A DNA stretch of 64,000 bases from Hygrophila difformis. Lineage: Eukaryota > Streptophyta > Magnoliopsida > Lamiales > Acanthaceae. Shown here in pieces: positions 33,041 through 45,036 of this stretch. The stretch lies in NCBI GenBank assembly GCA_030278955.1, contig JAOANR010000002.1:17161672-17225671 (forward strand), in the 5' to 3' direction. A program made the position numbers and the translations under genes. Below the pieces are notes generated by a model. It was not told the DNA's origin, did not search any database, and saw only the letters and a program-made list of their open reading frames with translations. Position 1 is the first letter of the stretch. Every line of letters starts with the position of its first letter.

Positions 33041-35761
33041 ACCTTTTTGCCAAATTTTTATTCTCCATCTCACTCCATTAATTAATTGAACCTTTATATT
33101 AATATGTTGAGGTTGAAATCCAATGATCTCAACCCATGATTAATTTGATATAAAGAACTTTGTTCAATTTCCCATTAAAAGATTCTTCTACAAATGATTA
33201 AACTCTAATGATCTAAGTATATAATCCGGACTGTAATTAATTAATTATGGAATGAGTGATTATTTAGACATGAAGAGTAATTATGGAATAATTTCCATAC
33301 CTTGCATGAGAAACCAATGTCTCTCATGCAAGATGACCCAAAAATATTTTTCTTTTATTTATTTTGTCTTTTCCCGTAATGTGTGAAACAGCTAATAAGG
33401 AATATATCAGATTAATGTTGGCGGGTATTCCCACACGGATAACTAGCTCGTGGTCTGTATATTAATTATTAGATGTTATTTTGCATGGTCCGAATAGTGG
33501 TCGGTGGAAGCCTTGACGGTTAGTCCATCCGGGATTATAATAGCTGCTCAGCTGACCCCTATCCGGATACAGTTTCTTTTCCTTTATCTTAATTTCAAAC
33601 CCGAATCTTAACTGTGCCAAGACTAGACGATATAGGTCAATGTTGTCTAGTAATTAAGACAGTGAAAGAACATGTAGGTTTTTCTCCGATTCACAGATAG
33701 TAAGGATCTGAATGATAGCGACCACTGTCAATTAAGATTATTCTGCTGTCTAAAATCTTTCCATCTGGAATAATTGGGAACTGGATAGCAGATGTTTGCA
33801 TTCCAGATCACCCCAGTTATTTCTGACACTCTCTTTAGCCAAAATTCTTCTCATCCCCGGCTATTTCATCTCTGTGTGTCAACTTCTGTCTAAACCCACC
33901 TTATATTTTGGGTTATTTAATTTTACACTTCTCTATAAATTTATGCATGATATTATTATGTAGCTATTGTGGTCAATATTATTTTGGGATCCTTCCCTTG
34001 GACATAGAAGTCTTGATTTAAATCAGATGTTTCATAATAAATTTCCAACAAAAATTCCTTTATAAAATCCGGATCTGAGTAAGGGATAAATTCCTCAGTT
34101 ATGACTAATTCATATCCGACTGGGGGTTGATTTTGGGAAATTAGAAGCAGAGTCAGCGATTAGGTCTCACCTAGACTGAAAGGATCTGTGTTTTAATTGA
34201 GAGTCTAGTACCTGATAGGGAATGATTCTCAGATTTATTATTTTCCAAAATTGCTGTTTTTTGGAAATCTTGTATTAAATATTACACTGGGTCAGATTCC
34301 ACTTGGATTCCGATAAGGTGTGACAGATAATACTAGAGGAACAACATTCGGGCCTTGGTTATTTTCTAAGGTAGGGTTGAGTATTCTTTCAACTGCTATC
34401 TTCTTCTGCCAAAGCCTATTTTTGAGTCATGAGTGAGTGCATCCGGAACGAACTAATTTATTAGTTCGTTTCATTAGTTTGTATCTCATAACCACCCGAC
34501 GAGAAGTGAACACTGCGAGAGGTTCACCGAGAATAGGGAATTCTTGATCCACATCCGGTCATTCTGACTGGGGGCTTTCTTTTACTACCAGGGTCAGACT
34601 TTCAAAAACCTCCGAGTGATAGGATTTTAAATGCTTTCTTTATCGCTTTCTTTTAACTGCTTTCTTTAGAGGTCACTCGGTTGTATTGAGAGTTGTGTAA
34701 CTGCTACTAGGACTGAGAGTTAAGGGATAGTTTAGGGCTTGATTAGAATCTTTGGGTGTGACATGGGGGAATGATAGCAGTACTTGGCATCTCAATAAAT
34801 GATTTGTCGGGTGTTGCTTGTCCACCACAGATAAATAACATACCTCTGTGCGGGGGCAGTTGTATATCTGTGGTATCTAAGATTTTGTTGTCTTAAGGCA
34901 TGTAAATCCTTACTGTAAGTACCTGTCTGTTAAAGGGAACATAGTATAGGAAGCATGAGAGTTAGCTAATTGATGGATTATCCCAAACAAAGATCTGTGT
35001 AACAAAATGGAAGTTTAATTGTGTTTCATCTGAATCTTGTCCAATTTTTATTATTTTCTTCCTGTCCCTTCTGTCTCATTTTAAATCTGCTTTCTTAGGA
35101 TAATCTTTACCGCTTTCCTAGAATAATTTTATTGCCTTCTTAGATTAATTTTAATTCGCGTCCTAGAATAATTTTATCTGCTTTACCTTATTGCTTTCAT
35201 AGCTTAGTTTAAATTCTGTCAAGTAGTTGGTAATTCAGACACAAACTCGAATCGAGTAACCGAGTGGAAAATCTTAGTAAACGGCGTGGGCCCTGCTTCC
35301 ATCGCACATCCTCCAGTGAACGATCCGGTACTTACTATAAATACTGCAATTTTTGACTCCGTGCGCTTTCGGGGGCACAGTTTCTTAACACGAGTAAATA
35401 AAAATGTGATTTTTCATAAAATCTCATGTAGTGGGAGTCTGCCGAAAGTTTCATGGTAGGTAATCTCATGACATGAAATCATGAGAAGTATCATGGCACA
35501 TATGCCGGGGACCCTCAGTGTGACAGGCTGAAGGTCAATCTATCCCGGTTGTACCATGAGACTTGTCAAAAGTTTCATGACATGAGAGGACTGCAGCGCC
35601 ATTTGAAATTAAAGCACCCCACATGAGTAATAAACAGTAACAATCTTAATATATCCTTAAACCCTTTCCCGTGAATCATAACTCTTTCCATTTAATAAAT
35701 TCAATCTTGATATATTTTTATAGAAAAATGCTCGTGTTAATGAAATTTGTCAAAAGTTTCA

Positions 35762-35778
35762 TGGCGCCGTTGCCGGGG
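35762..35778 (+). other. Z primer-binding site (tRNA-Asp type)
   Basis: TGGCGCCGTTGCCGGGG immediately follows LTR1. Known as the primer word of Athila-lineage Ty3 elements (plant tRNA-Asp 3' end). Confidence 0.9.
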
Positions 35779-38670
35779 AGGATGCAGCGTCGTTTATTAA
35801 GAGAATTACACTCCTGATTACTCATAGTTAGTTTAGTGTTAGTTTAGTGTATATATTTCATAACAGAGAAGTACCCTCAAATCAATTAAACATTTAGAGT
35901 ACCAAAACTCTAAATGTGAGGATGTTGAATTGAGGGGAAAACCTAACCAATTGGGTATTTTGTCTTGCAGGAATGATTGGAGCCATCGAAAATGGTGTAA
36001 GGAGTTAAATGTGGAAGTGTAGCATTTGGGCTACACTACTTTGATCTTTCGTTTAATTTTACACTTCGCCCATTGTAAAATCGAGGTTAATTAAACGAAA
36101 AATCAAAGAAAAATGGAGAAGTGTAGCAGTGGAGCTACACTAATTTGCAATTGTAAATTGCACAACACGTGATACTCACGTGTTTGTCATCTCCACCACA
36201 TCCGGACCACGAAGCTCCACCGCTGCTCCATCGCCCATCCACCTCATTACCACCACTGCGCTGAGGGAACCCTCATCACTGGTGAAACAACAAATGGAGC
36301 AGCAGATCTTCGGACTACCATTTGCTCACCGCCATCGGACAAGCCACGGCCATCATCTCACCTTCCGTCGCCCCTGTCCCGACTGAGCATCTAAAGAGGT
36401 TCCCGGTTGGATTAGTTCTGTAATTGATCGAAGATTATATCCGGAATTTAAAGAAATATAAAATCCGGAATAATTTTCACAAGCACAGAATTGATCCAAC
36501 CTAATTTTCTGCAAGTTAAAATCATATATATATATATGTATAGTTATATGTATTTATATCTCTTGTGCATATTATTAAATAATTCGGGTATTAATCAATT
36601 AACTCACATTTAGAGTACTAAGACTCTAAATGTGAGGATGTTGATATTTTTGAGAAAACCCGATAACTTCTTCTGTGTTTGCTCTGCAGGAATTTGTGGA
36701 ATCACCAAAAAAAAATTAAAGCTCCAAAACAGGTTCCCGGTTGGATCGATTCTGTGATTAATTGAAAGTATTCCTGGAATTTAAAGCAATTTAAAATCCG
36801 GAATAACTTTTATAAGAACAGAATTAATCCAACCTAATTTATGCAAGTAAATATAGCAGATTAAATTTTATAAAATTCATAAATGTGATTGAACAATTTT
36901 GATGAAAATCAGAATTTTTCTTAAGTATTGGGCATCGAGCAATCGCCTTGTTCGACGAACCAAACGATCACACATAGCCAAAATCGTCGAACATTTAATT
37001 GGTTTGACGAAAAAGGCTATCGGAATTATTCTTCTATCTTTTATGTTAATATTTTCCCCCTCCCTCCCTCCTCTCTTATTTTATTTTGATTTTGATAATT
37101 TGTCTAAGTAGGAATTGATTTACTCACATTTCGAGCAAGGCTCAAAATGTGAGGATGTTGATTCTTCACTAAAAAAAAAAAAAGAAAAAGAAAAAAAAGA
37201 AAAAAGTGTGTTACTTTTCTTTTTTGTTTATTTTTATTTTTATTATTTTATATTTAAACCCAGTGCAAAGCATGCATAACTCTGTCTAAGAATTCACATA
37301 TTTGATTTTGGTTTATGATTAAATTTTCAAACTTTTAAATTGGGATAATATAATTGAAGACATGCATGATATGAATTTTTGAGGTTTTGAGCTATAAAAA
37401 TTTAATGATATAATCATCTTGTTGGGTAATGAGTCCTCATGTTGAGAATTTAATTGAATAGAGTGTAAGAAATTTCCAAAGATTATATTTAAGAATATTG
37501 TATGACATGAATGAACCATTCCATGTGAGATTTGAGCCATGAGTCATTTTTACTCATTCTTTTCTTTGATGTGTGAAAATCATTTTAATTAAAGGAAACT
37601 AGAACTTGCGATTGGGACCGATTCAAGACCATGCCATATTCCAAAAATCGAGAATATGATCGAGGCACCTAGAAAACCAAAATTTTGACCTTCTTTTGAA
37701 ATCCAAACCCAAAAATATTTTCCCTTTAGGATTAACCAATTTGAGCCTATAAGCCTAATTTTTCTTTGGAGCCCTCTATATTATTCCTATCCTTACAAAA
37801 AGACCAAAATATTCAAACCCAAGTGTGTGAGAATGAATTTTATCAAGGCATTGCAATTTATGATCATCAAATTCATTAATCGGTATTCAAGAATCCGAAA
37901 AAAAAAAGAAAAAAAAAAGAAAACTGTTGAGTTCCATTCAACACAAAAAAAAAAAAGAAAGAAAATGTTGAATTTAATTCAACACAAAATAAATTGCAAA
38001 TGACAAAGCAAATTAGACATAGTCTAATGTCATGCAATATGAAAAGAAAAGCAAAAGAAAGAAAGAAGAAATATTGATGATCATTAATTTTTTTTTTAAA
38101 AAAAATAATGCCATGTTATGATGATATTAATTCTTGTCACTTCTTAACCCAATAATTCCCTTTCTTACCAAATGTTACAACCGTATGCCCCATTATAACC
38201 CTTAAATAAGACCTCGGGATCTCGATTTAAAGAAATGAGCCGGTGGCGAGTTGGTCCAATTGCAAGCATATGGGATAATTTAATTAAATTTGATTATGAG
38301 TGCTCATTGATAAAACCCCTTTTTGAGAGTGAGTGAAATTTCCGTTTCTACTATATGTGAGGCTCTGCTTTTAATTATGTTCATGTCATACTTTAATTCT
38401 AGAATTAAATCAATGAATTTTTCTAAACATGATATTCATGAAGAATTATCAATAATGACTGATTTGTAGGCCTGATTAAGTGAGAAGTATCATTTTATTA
38501 AACACTGCAATCAAGAGAATTTAATACTTGTAGTTTTTGATTGTCTTATCCCAATCTAAAAAGAATGAAATCTTTGAAGCCACGAAAATAGATTGAATAT
38601 GCAGCGTCTATGCTCTTAAGAGCACTGACTCTGACTGCTCGGGGACGATCAGTATTAAATGTGAGGATGT
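35779..38670 (+). other. Z interior: non-coding, hairpin-rich
   Basis: No gag or pol motif in any frame. Repeated modules: a hairpin followed by GTGAGGATGTTGA at 35891-35931, 36603-36646 (14-bp arms CTCACATTTAGAGT, 6-nt loop) and 37123-37159. The same GTGAGGATGT word ends the interior at 38661-38670, directly before LTR2. A ~331-bp repeat (36401 and 36732) starts GGTTCCCGGTTGGAT and contains long-range inverted arms. Other hairpins: GTGTAGC/GCTACAC at ~36018 and ~36121, and ACACGTGA/TCACGTGT at ~36165. A-rich and poly-T patches are at 37170-37230 and 37900-37970. Confidence 0.85.
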
Positions 38671-41600
38671 TGATAATGGCCAAAATTGACCATTATTTTC
38701 AATCTATTTCCGTGTCTAATACGGACGTTTGATCGCATTCCGGTCTTATTTAAATAAGAAAGCAGTTGAATTTAACAGATTTATGCAAGTTTGTATAAAT
38801 AATAAGCTGGTATTGAAAAATACAAAAATATTGTTATTTTCATTAAATTCATATTAAAAAATCCAAAAACATGATAAAAATATTAAAAATCATACACTTG
38901 ATTAATTTGGTTCGATGTTGTCTATTCGGTGGAACATGGGTTCATTAAATGGAGCACAAACCAAATAATCTAGTGGAATAAATATTATATTTATATTATT
39001 TTTACATTTTGATGTATATATTTATTTATTTCTTAGGTTTATCTCTATTTTCATTTTCTGTTTTCATTAAAAATAATTGGTCCACTAATCTCTCTTAATT
39101 TTAATTAATTGCAGGTGAATTAATCAATTTGGTCCAAAATTATTAATCCAGTCCAGTTTCAATCCGGCCCAACACTTCCAGCCCAACATTCCCATGACTT
39201 GCATCTGGCCCAGTTAGCCCAAATACTCCATAAGCCCAAACCACCAAGCCCATCTCCAATGGCCCAACCCTAAAATTTACCCTAACCCTAACCCTAATCC
39301 GGCGCCGCCAGCCGCCGCCGACCACCGCTCCGGCGAGGTTCCGGCGCCGCCGCCCTTCTCCAACAGCCACCCGCTGCCACCTCCATCCCGTAGCCCCCTT
39401 GCCACATCCGACCACCACTAACATCAAACCATCTCCGCCGCCTCATCGCCACCATCTCCATCCTCCGATCACCTTCCGCCCAAGCAGCGCCTCCAGCCAT
39501 CGCCTCCACCAATCGAGCACTGCCCTCATCTCCTCCGACTCCAACCAAAACCCTTCCACAACCAAGCCACCACCACTGCCTCCTCAGCCACCCACCAATC
39601 ATCCCAATTCCGACCACACCCTCGCCCAAATCCGACCAAAACAGCCCCCATCCGCCATAGCCGTCGTCAACAGCCACCGAAGCCCCATATCCACCTCCGG
39701 CCACCGCTTCCGCGCCTAGATCCGACTGCCTCCGTCCTCGCGCTTCCCGAGCACCACCTCCGTTCGCCTCTCCCCAACACTAATTTGGAACGAGAATGGA
39801 GGAAAGTAGAAAAAAAAAAGAATAAAGAAGAAGAAGGATTTTGAAAACTGGAAATGAAAAGAGATGAAGGAAAACTGAGAAAGAAGGAAATAAACGAAGC
39901 AAGAAGAAAGAAGAACAGAATTGGAAAACTGGAACAAGAAAGCTGGAAGAGAGAAATTTGGGGAAAGAAAGAAACGAAGACTGAAGAGAAATTTGGGGAA
40001 AGAAAGAAACGAAGACTGAAGAGAAATGGGGAAAGAGAAATGAAAGAGGAGAGAGAAGAGAGCAAAAATCAAGGTTGTTAAGATCGGGATCCTATATGGG
40101 ATCGTTTTTCTCTTTGCAAGATCGGGATCGTATGATCGAATCGGGATCCTAAGATCTTATGAAATTGCAATAATGGATAAACTCAATTATGCATACTAAC
40201 AAGTAAAAGCATTATTTTGTGTGTTTATGAATCTTGTAAGTTAATTAATACAATACAGTATAAAAATATTACAATTAAACATAAAATATTTCCACATACA
40301 TACATATTATGTTTTTTTACACATCATACATAAGGAATACAAGCTCTTAAGTTTAAAATTAAAATAAAGAAGTTATTTTGATCCCAAATCATAAAATACT
40401 AGAAAAATTTTATGCGTTTAAGAGGGTAAGATCGTAAGATCGTAGAAGCGATTGAGGGAATATGAACATAAGATCGTAACATTCTACTATCAGGATCGGG
40501 ATCTTACGAATTTTAAGATCCTACAAGGATCGGGATCGTTTTAGAGAGGTGTGATCGTAAAATCGTAAGATCCTAAGATCAGGATCGGGATCTTAACAAC
40601 TATGGCAAAAATAAACCTTTGTCGCGGAAGGTAGCCCTTTGTCGCGGAAGGGTACATCGCGACAAAGTGCTCCGCGACCAAAAAAATGCTCCGCGACTGT
40701 GAGAGAAGTAAGACACAAAAATTGTGTCGCGGAACAATGTTCCGCGAATTGTACCGCGACCGCGACCAGAGCAGCAGACAGAGGTCACGTGACCATCCCC
40801 AACTCCCACATCCAAATTTCCCACATGCTGAAATACTCAAGGGCTCCCAGGACTTGAGGTCCCGTTGGGTAAAAGATTTTCGTCTTATCTTGCTGGACTC
40901 GAGCTCCCGTCCCCTCCTGTGCGAAAATCTGAAGCAAAAAAAACAAATGTTATTTGTTGTGTCCCTATGCAAGCTGTTCCGCGACAAAACAATCTGTTTG
41001 GCGACCAGTGGGCCTAATGGGCCTAGGGCTAATTCTACTCTCTATAAATATATCCTCCCACCCTCTTGAACAGTAACCTAGCTACACTTTAGTTTATTTT
41101 ACTGTTTTGGAGGCACCACTGTGCTCTTCATATTAGTGTAGGTAGATAGTTTTATTTATTTTATGCAATGTAGATGTAGATTTTAGCTTAGCTTTAATTT
41201 ATGCTTTGTAATAAATTAGTGTAGCTAGTGTTCACTTTTATTTTTCCAGTTTTATATTTTGTAGTTTGTGGGTTTCAAACACTTAATTAATGGGTGCATT
41301 TTGAACCATGTTTTGGTATTGTAGTTAGGTTTTATTGCTTTCCTTATTTAACAAAATGCATAAACATTTGATATTTACCCTTGATAGATTTAATGTAGGT
41401 TTTATTTTATTTTATTTTTATTTTTAGTGTTAGCATAGTGTGTTTGTATTTTTGCTTTTTGCACTAGTTTTAGTCTTTTTCTTATTCTTACTTTACTGTT
41501 TTTGTTCTTTTTAGTGTTAGGTACTTTTGTTGCTTTATATTTTCCCTTTCTTGTGCATTAGATCTAAAAGGGGTATATATTAAAGTGTTTATGTATATTT

Positions 41601-44600
41601 ATAAAAATTGCATCTCCTATATTGTATTGCATCACATTGTAACCCCACGGGTTGCAATGTAATTTTCCCGTTCTGATCCCACGGATTACAACGCAAACCC
41701 ATGTAATGCAATATAAGGGGTTATGCTGCCAAAATTTTTATAAAATTTTTAAAACCCTTTGTCGCGATGCAACCTTTGTCGCGGAACCACGTTCCGCGAC
41801 AAAACCCATGTTTAGCGACAAAGGACCAAATTCTTGCATTTTGTCTGCATGGCTTTTGTCGCGGAATACCCTTGTCACGGAACCACGTTCCGCGACAAAA
41901 TTTTATTCCGAGACAGAAAATTATGCCTTGCCACTAATTTTGAAACCCCTTGGTCGCGATGCAACTCTTGTCGCGGAACCACGTTCCGCGACAAAATCCT
42001 TGATTAGCGACCAAAGACCCAAATACTTGTAATTTTATTCTGGGAGGACTCTGTCGCGGAACATTTGTCGCGGAACCACGTACCGCGACAAAATCCTTGT
42101 TCCGCGACCAAGAATTATGTCCTTACCAATTTTCAAACCCTTTGTCGCTATACCCCCTTTGTCGCGGAACCATGTTCCGCGACAAAATTTTTGCTTAGCG
42201 ACAAAACAAACTCTAATTTTCAAAATACTAATTTCTCTTATTTCCCACCCCTTTGTCGCGAAACCTTTGTCGCGGAACCATGCTCCGCGACACAAACTCT
42301 ATTCCGCGACAAAGTGGCACCTTTTTGCCAAATTTTTATTCTCCATCTCACTCCATTAATTAATTGAACCTTTATATTAATATGTTGAGGTTGAAATCCA
42401 ATGATCTCAACCCATGATTAATTTGATATAAAGAACTTTGTTCAATTTCCCATTAAAAGATTCTTCTACAAATGATTAAACTCTAATGATCTAAGTATAT
42501 AATCCGGACTGTAATTAATTAATTATGGAATGAGTGATTATTTAGACATGAAGAGTAATTATGGAATAATTTCCATACCTTGCATGAGAAACCAATGTCT
42601 CTCATGCAAGATGACCCAAAAATATTTTTCTTTTATTTATTTTGTCTTTTCCCGTAATGTGTGAAACAGCTAATAAGGAATATATCAGATTAATGTTGGC
42701 GGGTATTCCCACACGGATAACTAGCTCGTGGTCTGTATATTAATTATTAGATGTTATTTTGCATGGTCCGAATAGTGGTCGGTGGAAGCCTTGGCGGTTA
42801 GTCCATCCGGGATTATAATAGCTGCTCAGCTGACCCCTATCCGGATACAGTTTCTTTTCCTTTATCTTAATTTCAAACCCGAATCTTAACTGTGCCAACA
42901 CTAGACGATATAGGTCAATGTTGTCTAGTAATTAAGACAGTGAAAGAACATGTAGGTTTTTCTCCGATTCACAGATAGTAAGGATCTGAATGATAGCGAC
43001 CACTGTCAATTAAGATTATTCTGCTGTCTAAAATCTTTCCATCTGGAATAATTGGGAACTGGATAGCAGATGTTTGCAGTCCAGATCACCCCAGTTATTT
43101 CTGACACTCTCTTTAGCCAAAATTCTTCTCATCCCCGGCTATTTCATCTCTGTGTGTCAACTTCTGTCTAAACCCACCTTATATTTTGGGTTATTTAATC
43201 ACTTCTCTATAAATTTATGCATGATATTATTATGTAGCTATTGTTGTCAATATTATTTTGGGATCCTTCCCTTGGGCATAGAAGTCTTGATTTAAATCAG
43301 ATGTTTCATAATAAATTTCCAACAAAAATTCCTTTATAAAATCCGGATCTGAGTAAGGGATAAATTCCTCAGTTATGACTAATTCATATCCGACTGGGGG
43401 TTGATTTTGGGAAATTAGAAGCAGAGTCAGCGATTAGGTCTCACCTAGACTGAAAGGATCTGTGTTTTAATTGAGAGTCTAGTACCTGATAGGGAATGAT
43501 TCTCAGATTTATTATTTTCCAAAATTGCTGTTTTTTGGAAATCTTGTATTAAATATTACACTGGGTCAGATTCCACTTGGATTCCGATAAGGTGTGACAG
43601 ATAATACTAGAGGAACAACATTCGGGCCTTGGTTATTTTCTAAGGTAGGGTTGAGTATTCTTTCAACTGCTATCTTCTTCTGCCAAAGCCTATTTTTGAG
43701 TCATGAGTGAGTGCATCCGGAACGAACTAATTTATTAGTTCGTTTCATTAGTTTGTATCTCATAACCACCCGACGAGAAGTGAACACTGCGAGCGGTTCA
43801 CCGAGAATAGGGAATTCTTGATCCACATCCGGTCATTCTGACTGGGGGCTTTCTTTTACTACCAGGGTCAAACTTTCAAAAACCTCCGAGTGATAGGATT
43901 TTAAATGCTTTCTTCATCGCTTTCTTTTAAATGCTTTCGATAGAGGTCACTCGGTTGTATTGAGAGTTGTGTAACTGTTACTAGGACTGATAGTTAAGGG
44001 ATAGTTCAGGGCTTGATTAGAATCTTTGGGTGTGACATGGGGGAATGATAGCAGTACTTGGCATTTCAACTAATGATTTGTCGGGTGTTGCTTGTCCACC
44101 ACAGATAAATGACATACCTCTGCGCAGGGGCAGTTATATATCTGTGGTATCTCAGATTTTGTTGTCTTAAGGCATGTAAATCCTTACTATAAGTACCTGT
44201 CTGTTAAAGGGAACATGGCAAAGGAAGCATGAGAGTTAGCTAATTGATGGATTATCCCAAACAAAGATCTGTGTAACAAAATGGAAGTTTAATTGTGTTT
44301 CATCTGAATCTTGTCCAATTTTTATTATTTTCTTCCTGTCCCTTCTGTCTCATTTTAAATCTGCTTTCTTAGGATAATCTTTACAGCTTTCCTAGAATAA
44401 TTTTATTGCCTTCTTAGATTAATTTTAATTCGCGTCCTAGAATAATTTTATCTGCTTTACCTTATTGCTTTCATAGCTTAGTTTAAATTCTGTCAAGTAG
44501 TTGGTAATTCAAACACAAACTCGAATCGAGTAACCGAGTGGAAAATCTTAGTAAACGGCGTGGGCCCTGCTTCCATCGCACATCCTCCAGTGAACGATCC

Positions 44601-45036
44601 CGTACTTACTATAAATACTGCAATTTTTGACTCCGTGCGCTTTCGGGGGCACAGTTTCTTAACACGAGTAAATAAAAATGTGATTTTTCATAAAATACTC
44701 ATGTAGTGGGAGTCTGCCGAAAGTTTCATGGTAGGTAATCTCATGACATGAAATCATGAGAAGTATCATGGCACATATGCCGGGGACCCTCAGTGTGACA
44801 GGCTGAAGGTCAATCTATCCCGGTTGTACCATGAGACTTGTCAAAAGTTTCATGACATGAGAGGACTGCAGCGCCATTTGAAATTAAAGCACCCCACATG
44901 AGTAATAAACAGTAACAATCTTAATATATCCTTAAACCCTTTCCCGTGAATCATAACTCTTTCCATTTAATAAATTCAATCCTGATATATTTTTATAGAA
45001 AAATGCTCGTGTTAATGAAATTTGTCAAAAGTTTCA
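38671..45036 (+). repeat. Z 3' LTR (LTR2) with MITE and conversion-like tract
   Basis: Same order as LTR1. Differences: a second copy of a ~40-bp purine-rich word at 39952-40025, the hAT-type MITE 40080-40604, small indels in the TCGCGG hairpins, and a tract (~43860-44230) that matches the neighbouring X LTR instead of LTR1. Confidence 0.95.
40072..40612. mobile_element. hAT-type MITE in Z LTR2
   Basis: The element is 40080-40604 (525 bp), flanked by 8-bp duplications GCAAAAAT (40072-40079, 40605-40612). LTR1 shows the empty site. Termini are inverted: left CAAGGTTGTTAAGATCGGGA, right (reverse complement) CATAGTTGTTAAGATCCCGA. An 8-bp duplication and CA(A/T)..GTTGTTAA termini fit a non-autonomous hAT element. 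The interior is AT-rich with many GATCGTAAGATC words near both ends (sub-terminal repeats) and no transposase. Confidence 0.9.

Larger units (their letters stand above)
29963..35761 (+). repeat. Z 5' LTR (LTR1)
   Basis: Order: AT-rich start; CCCTAACCCTAACCCTAA at ~30570 next to a CpG-rich block (30590-31080); purine-rich stretch 31080-31340; TCGCGG hairpins 31340-31480; TATA CTATAAATATA at 31764-31774; transcribed part with hairpins 32391-32415 and 32480-33040; then a long AT-rich segment to AAAAGTTTCA. ORFs of 106-217 codons in the CpG-rich and purine-rich parts overlap on both strands, are low complexity, and are not accepted as genes. Confidence 0.95.
29963..45036 (+). mobile_element. LARD-like non-autonomous LTR retrotransposon Z, nested in X
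   Basis: Plus-strand copy of the X family: LTR1 29963-35761 (5799 bp), primer site 35762-35778, interior to 38670 (2909 bp), LTR2 38671-45036 (6366 bp; longer mainly through a 525-bp MITE plus an 8-bp duplication and a ~40-bp internal duplication). Ends are TGATAATGGCC and AAAAGTTTCA with duplication GAAAG. No protein domain inside. Lying head-to-head with X's halves it creates long inverted repeats. Few LTR1/LTR2 differences by eye outside the conversion-like tract (see findings) suggest recent insertion. Confidence 0.95.

Noticed and set aside
21231..38670. Apparent ~8-kb inverted duplication (palindrome) centred near 29.9 kb
   Set aside because: Explained by Z inserted in opposite orientation into X of the same family, with clean LTR ends and target duplications.
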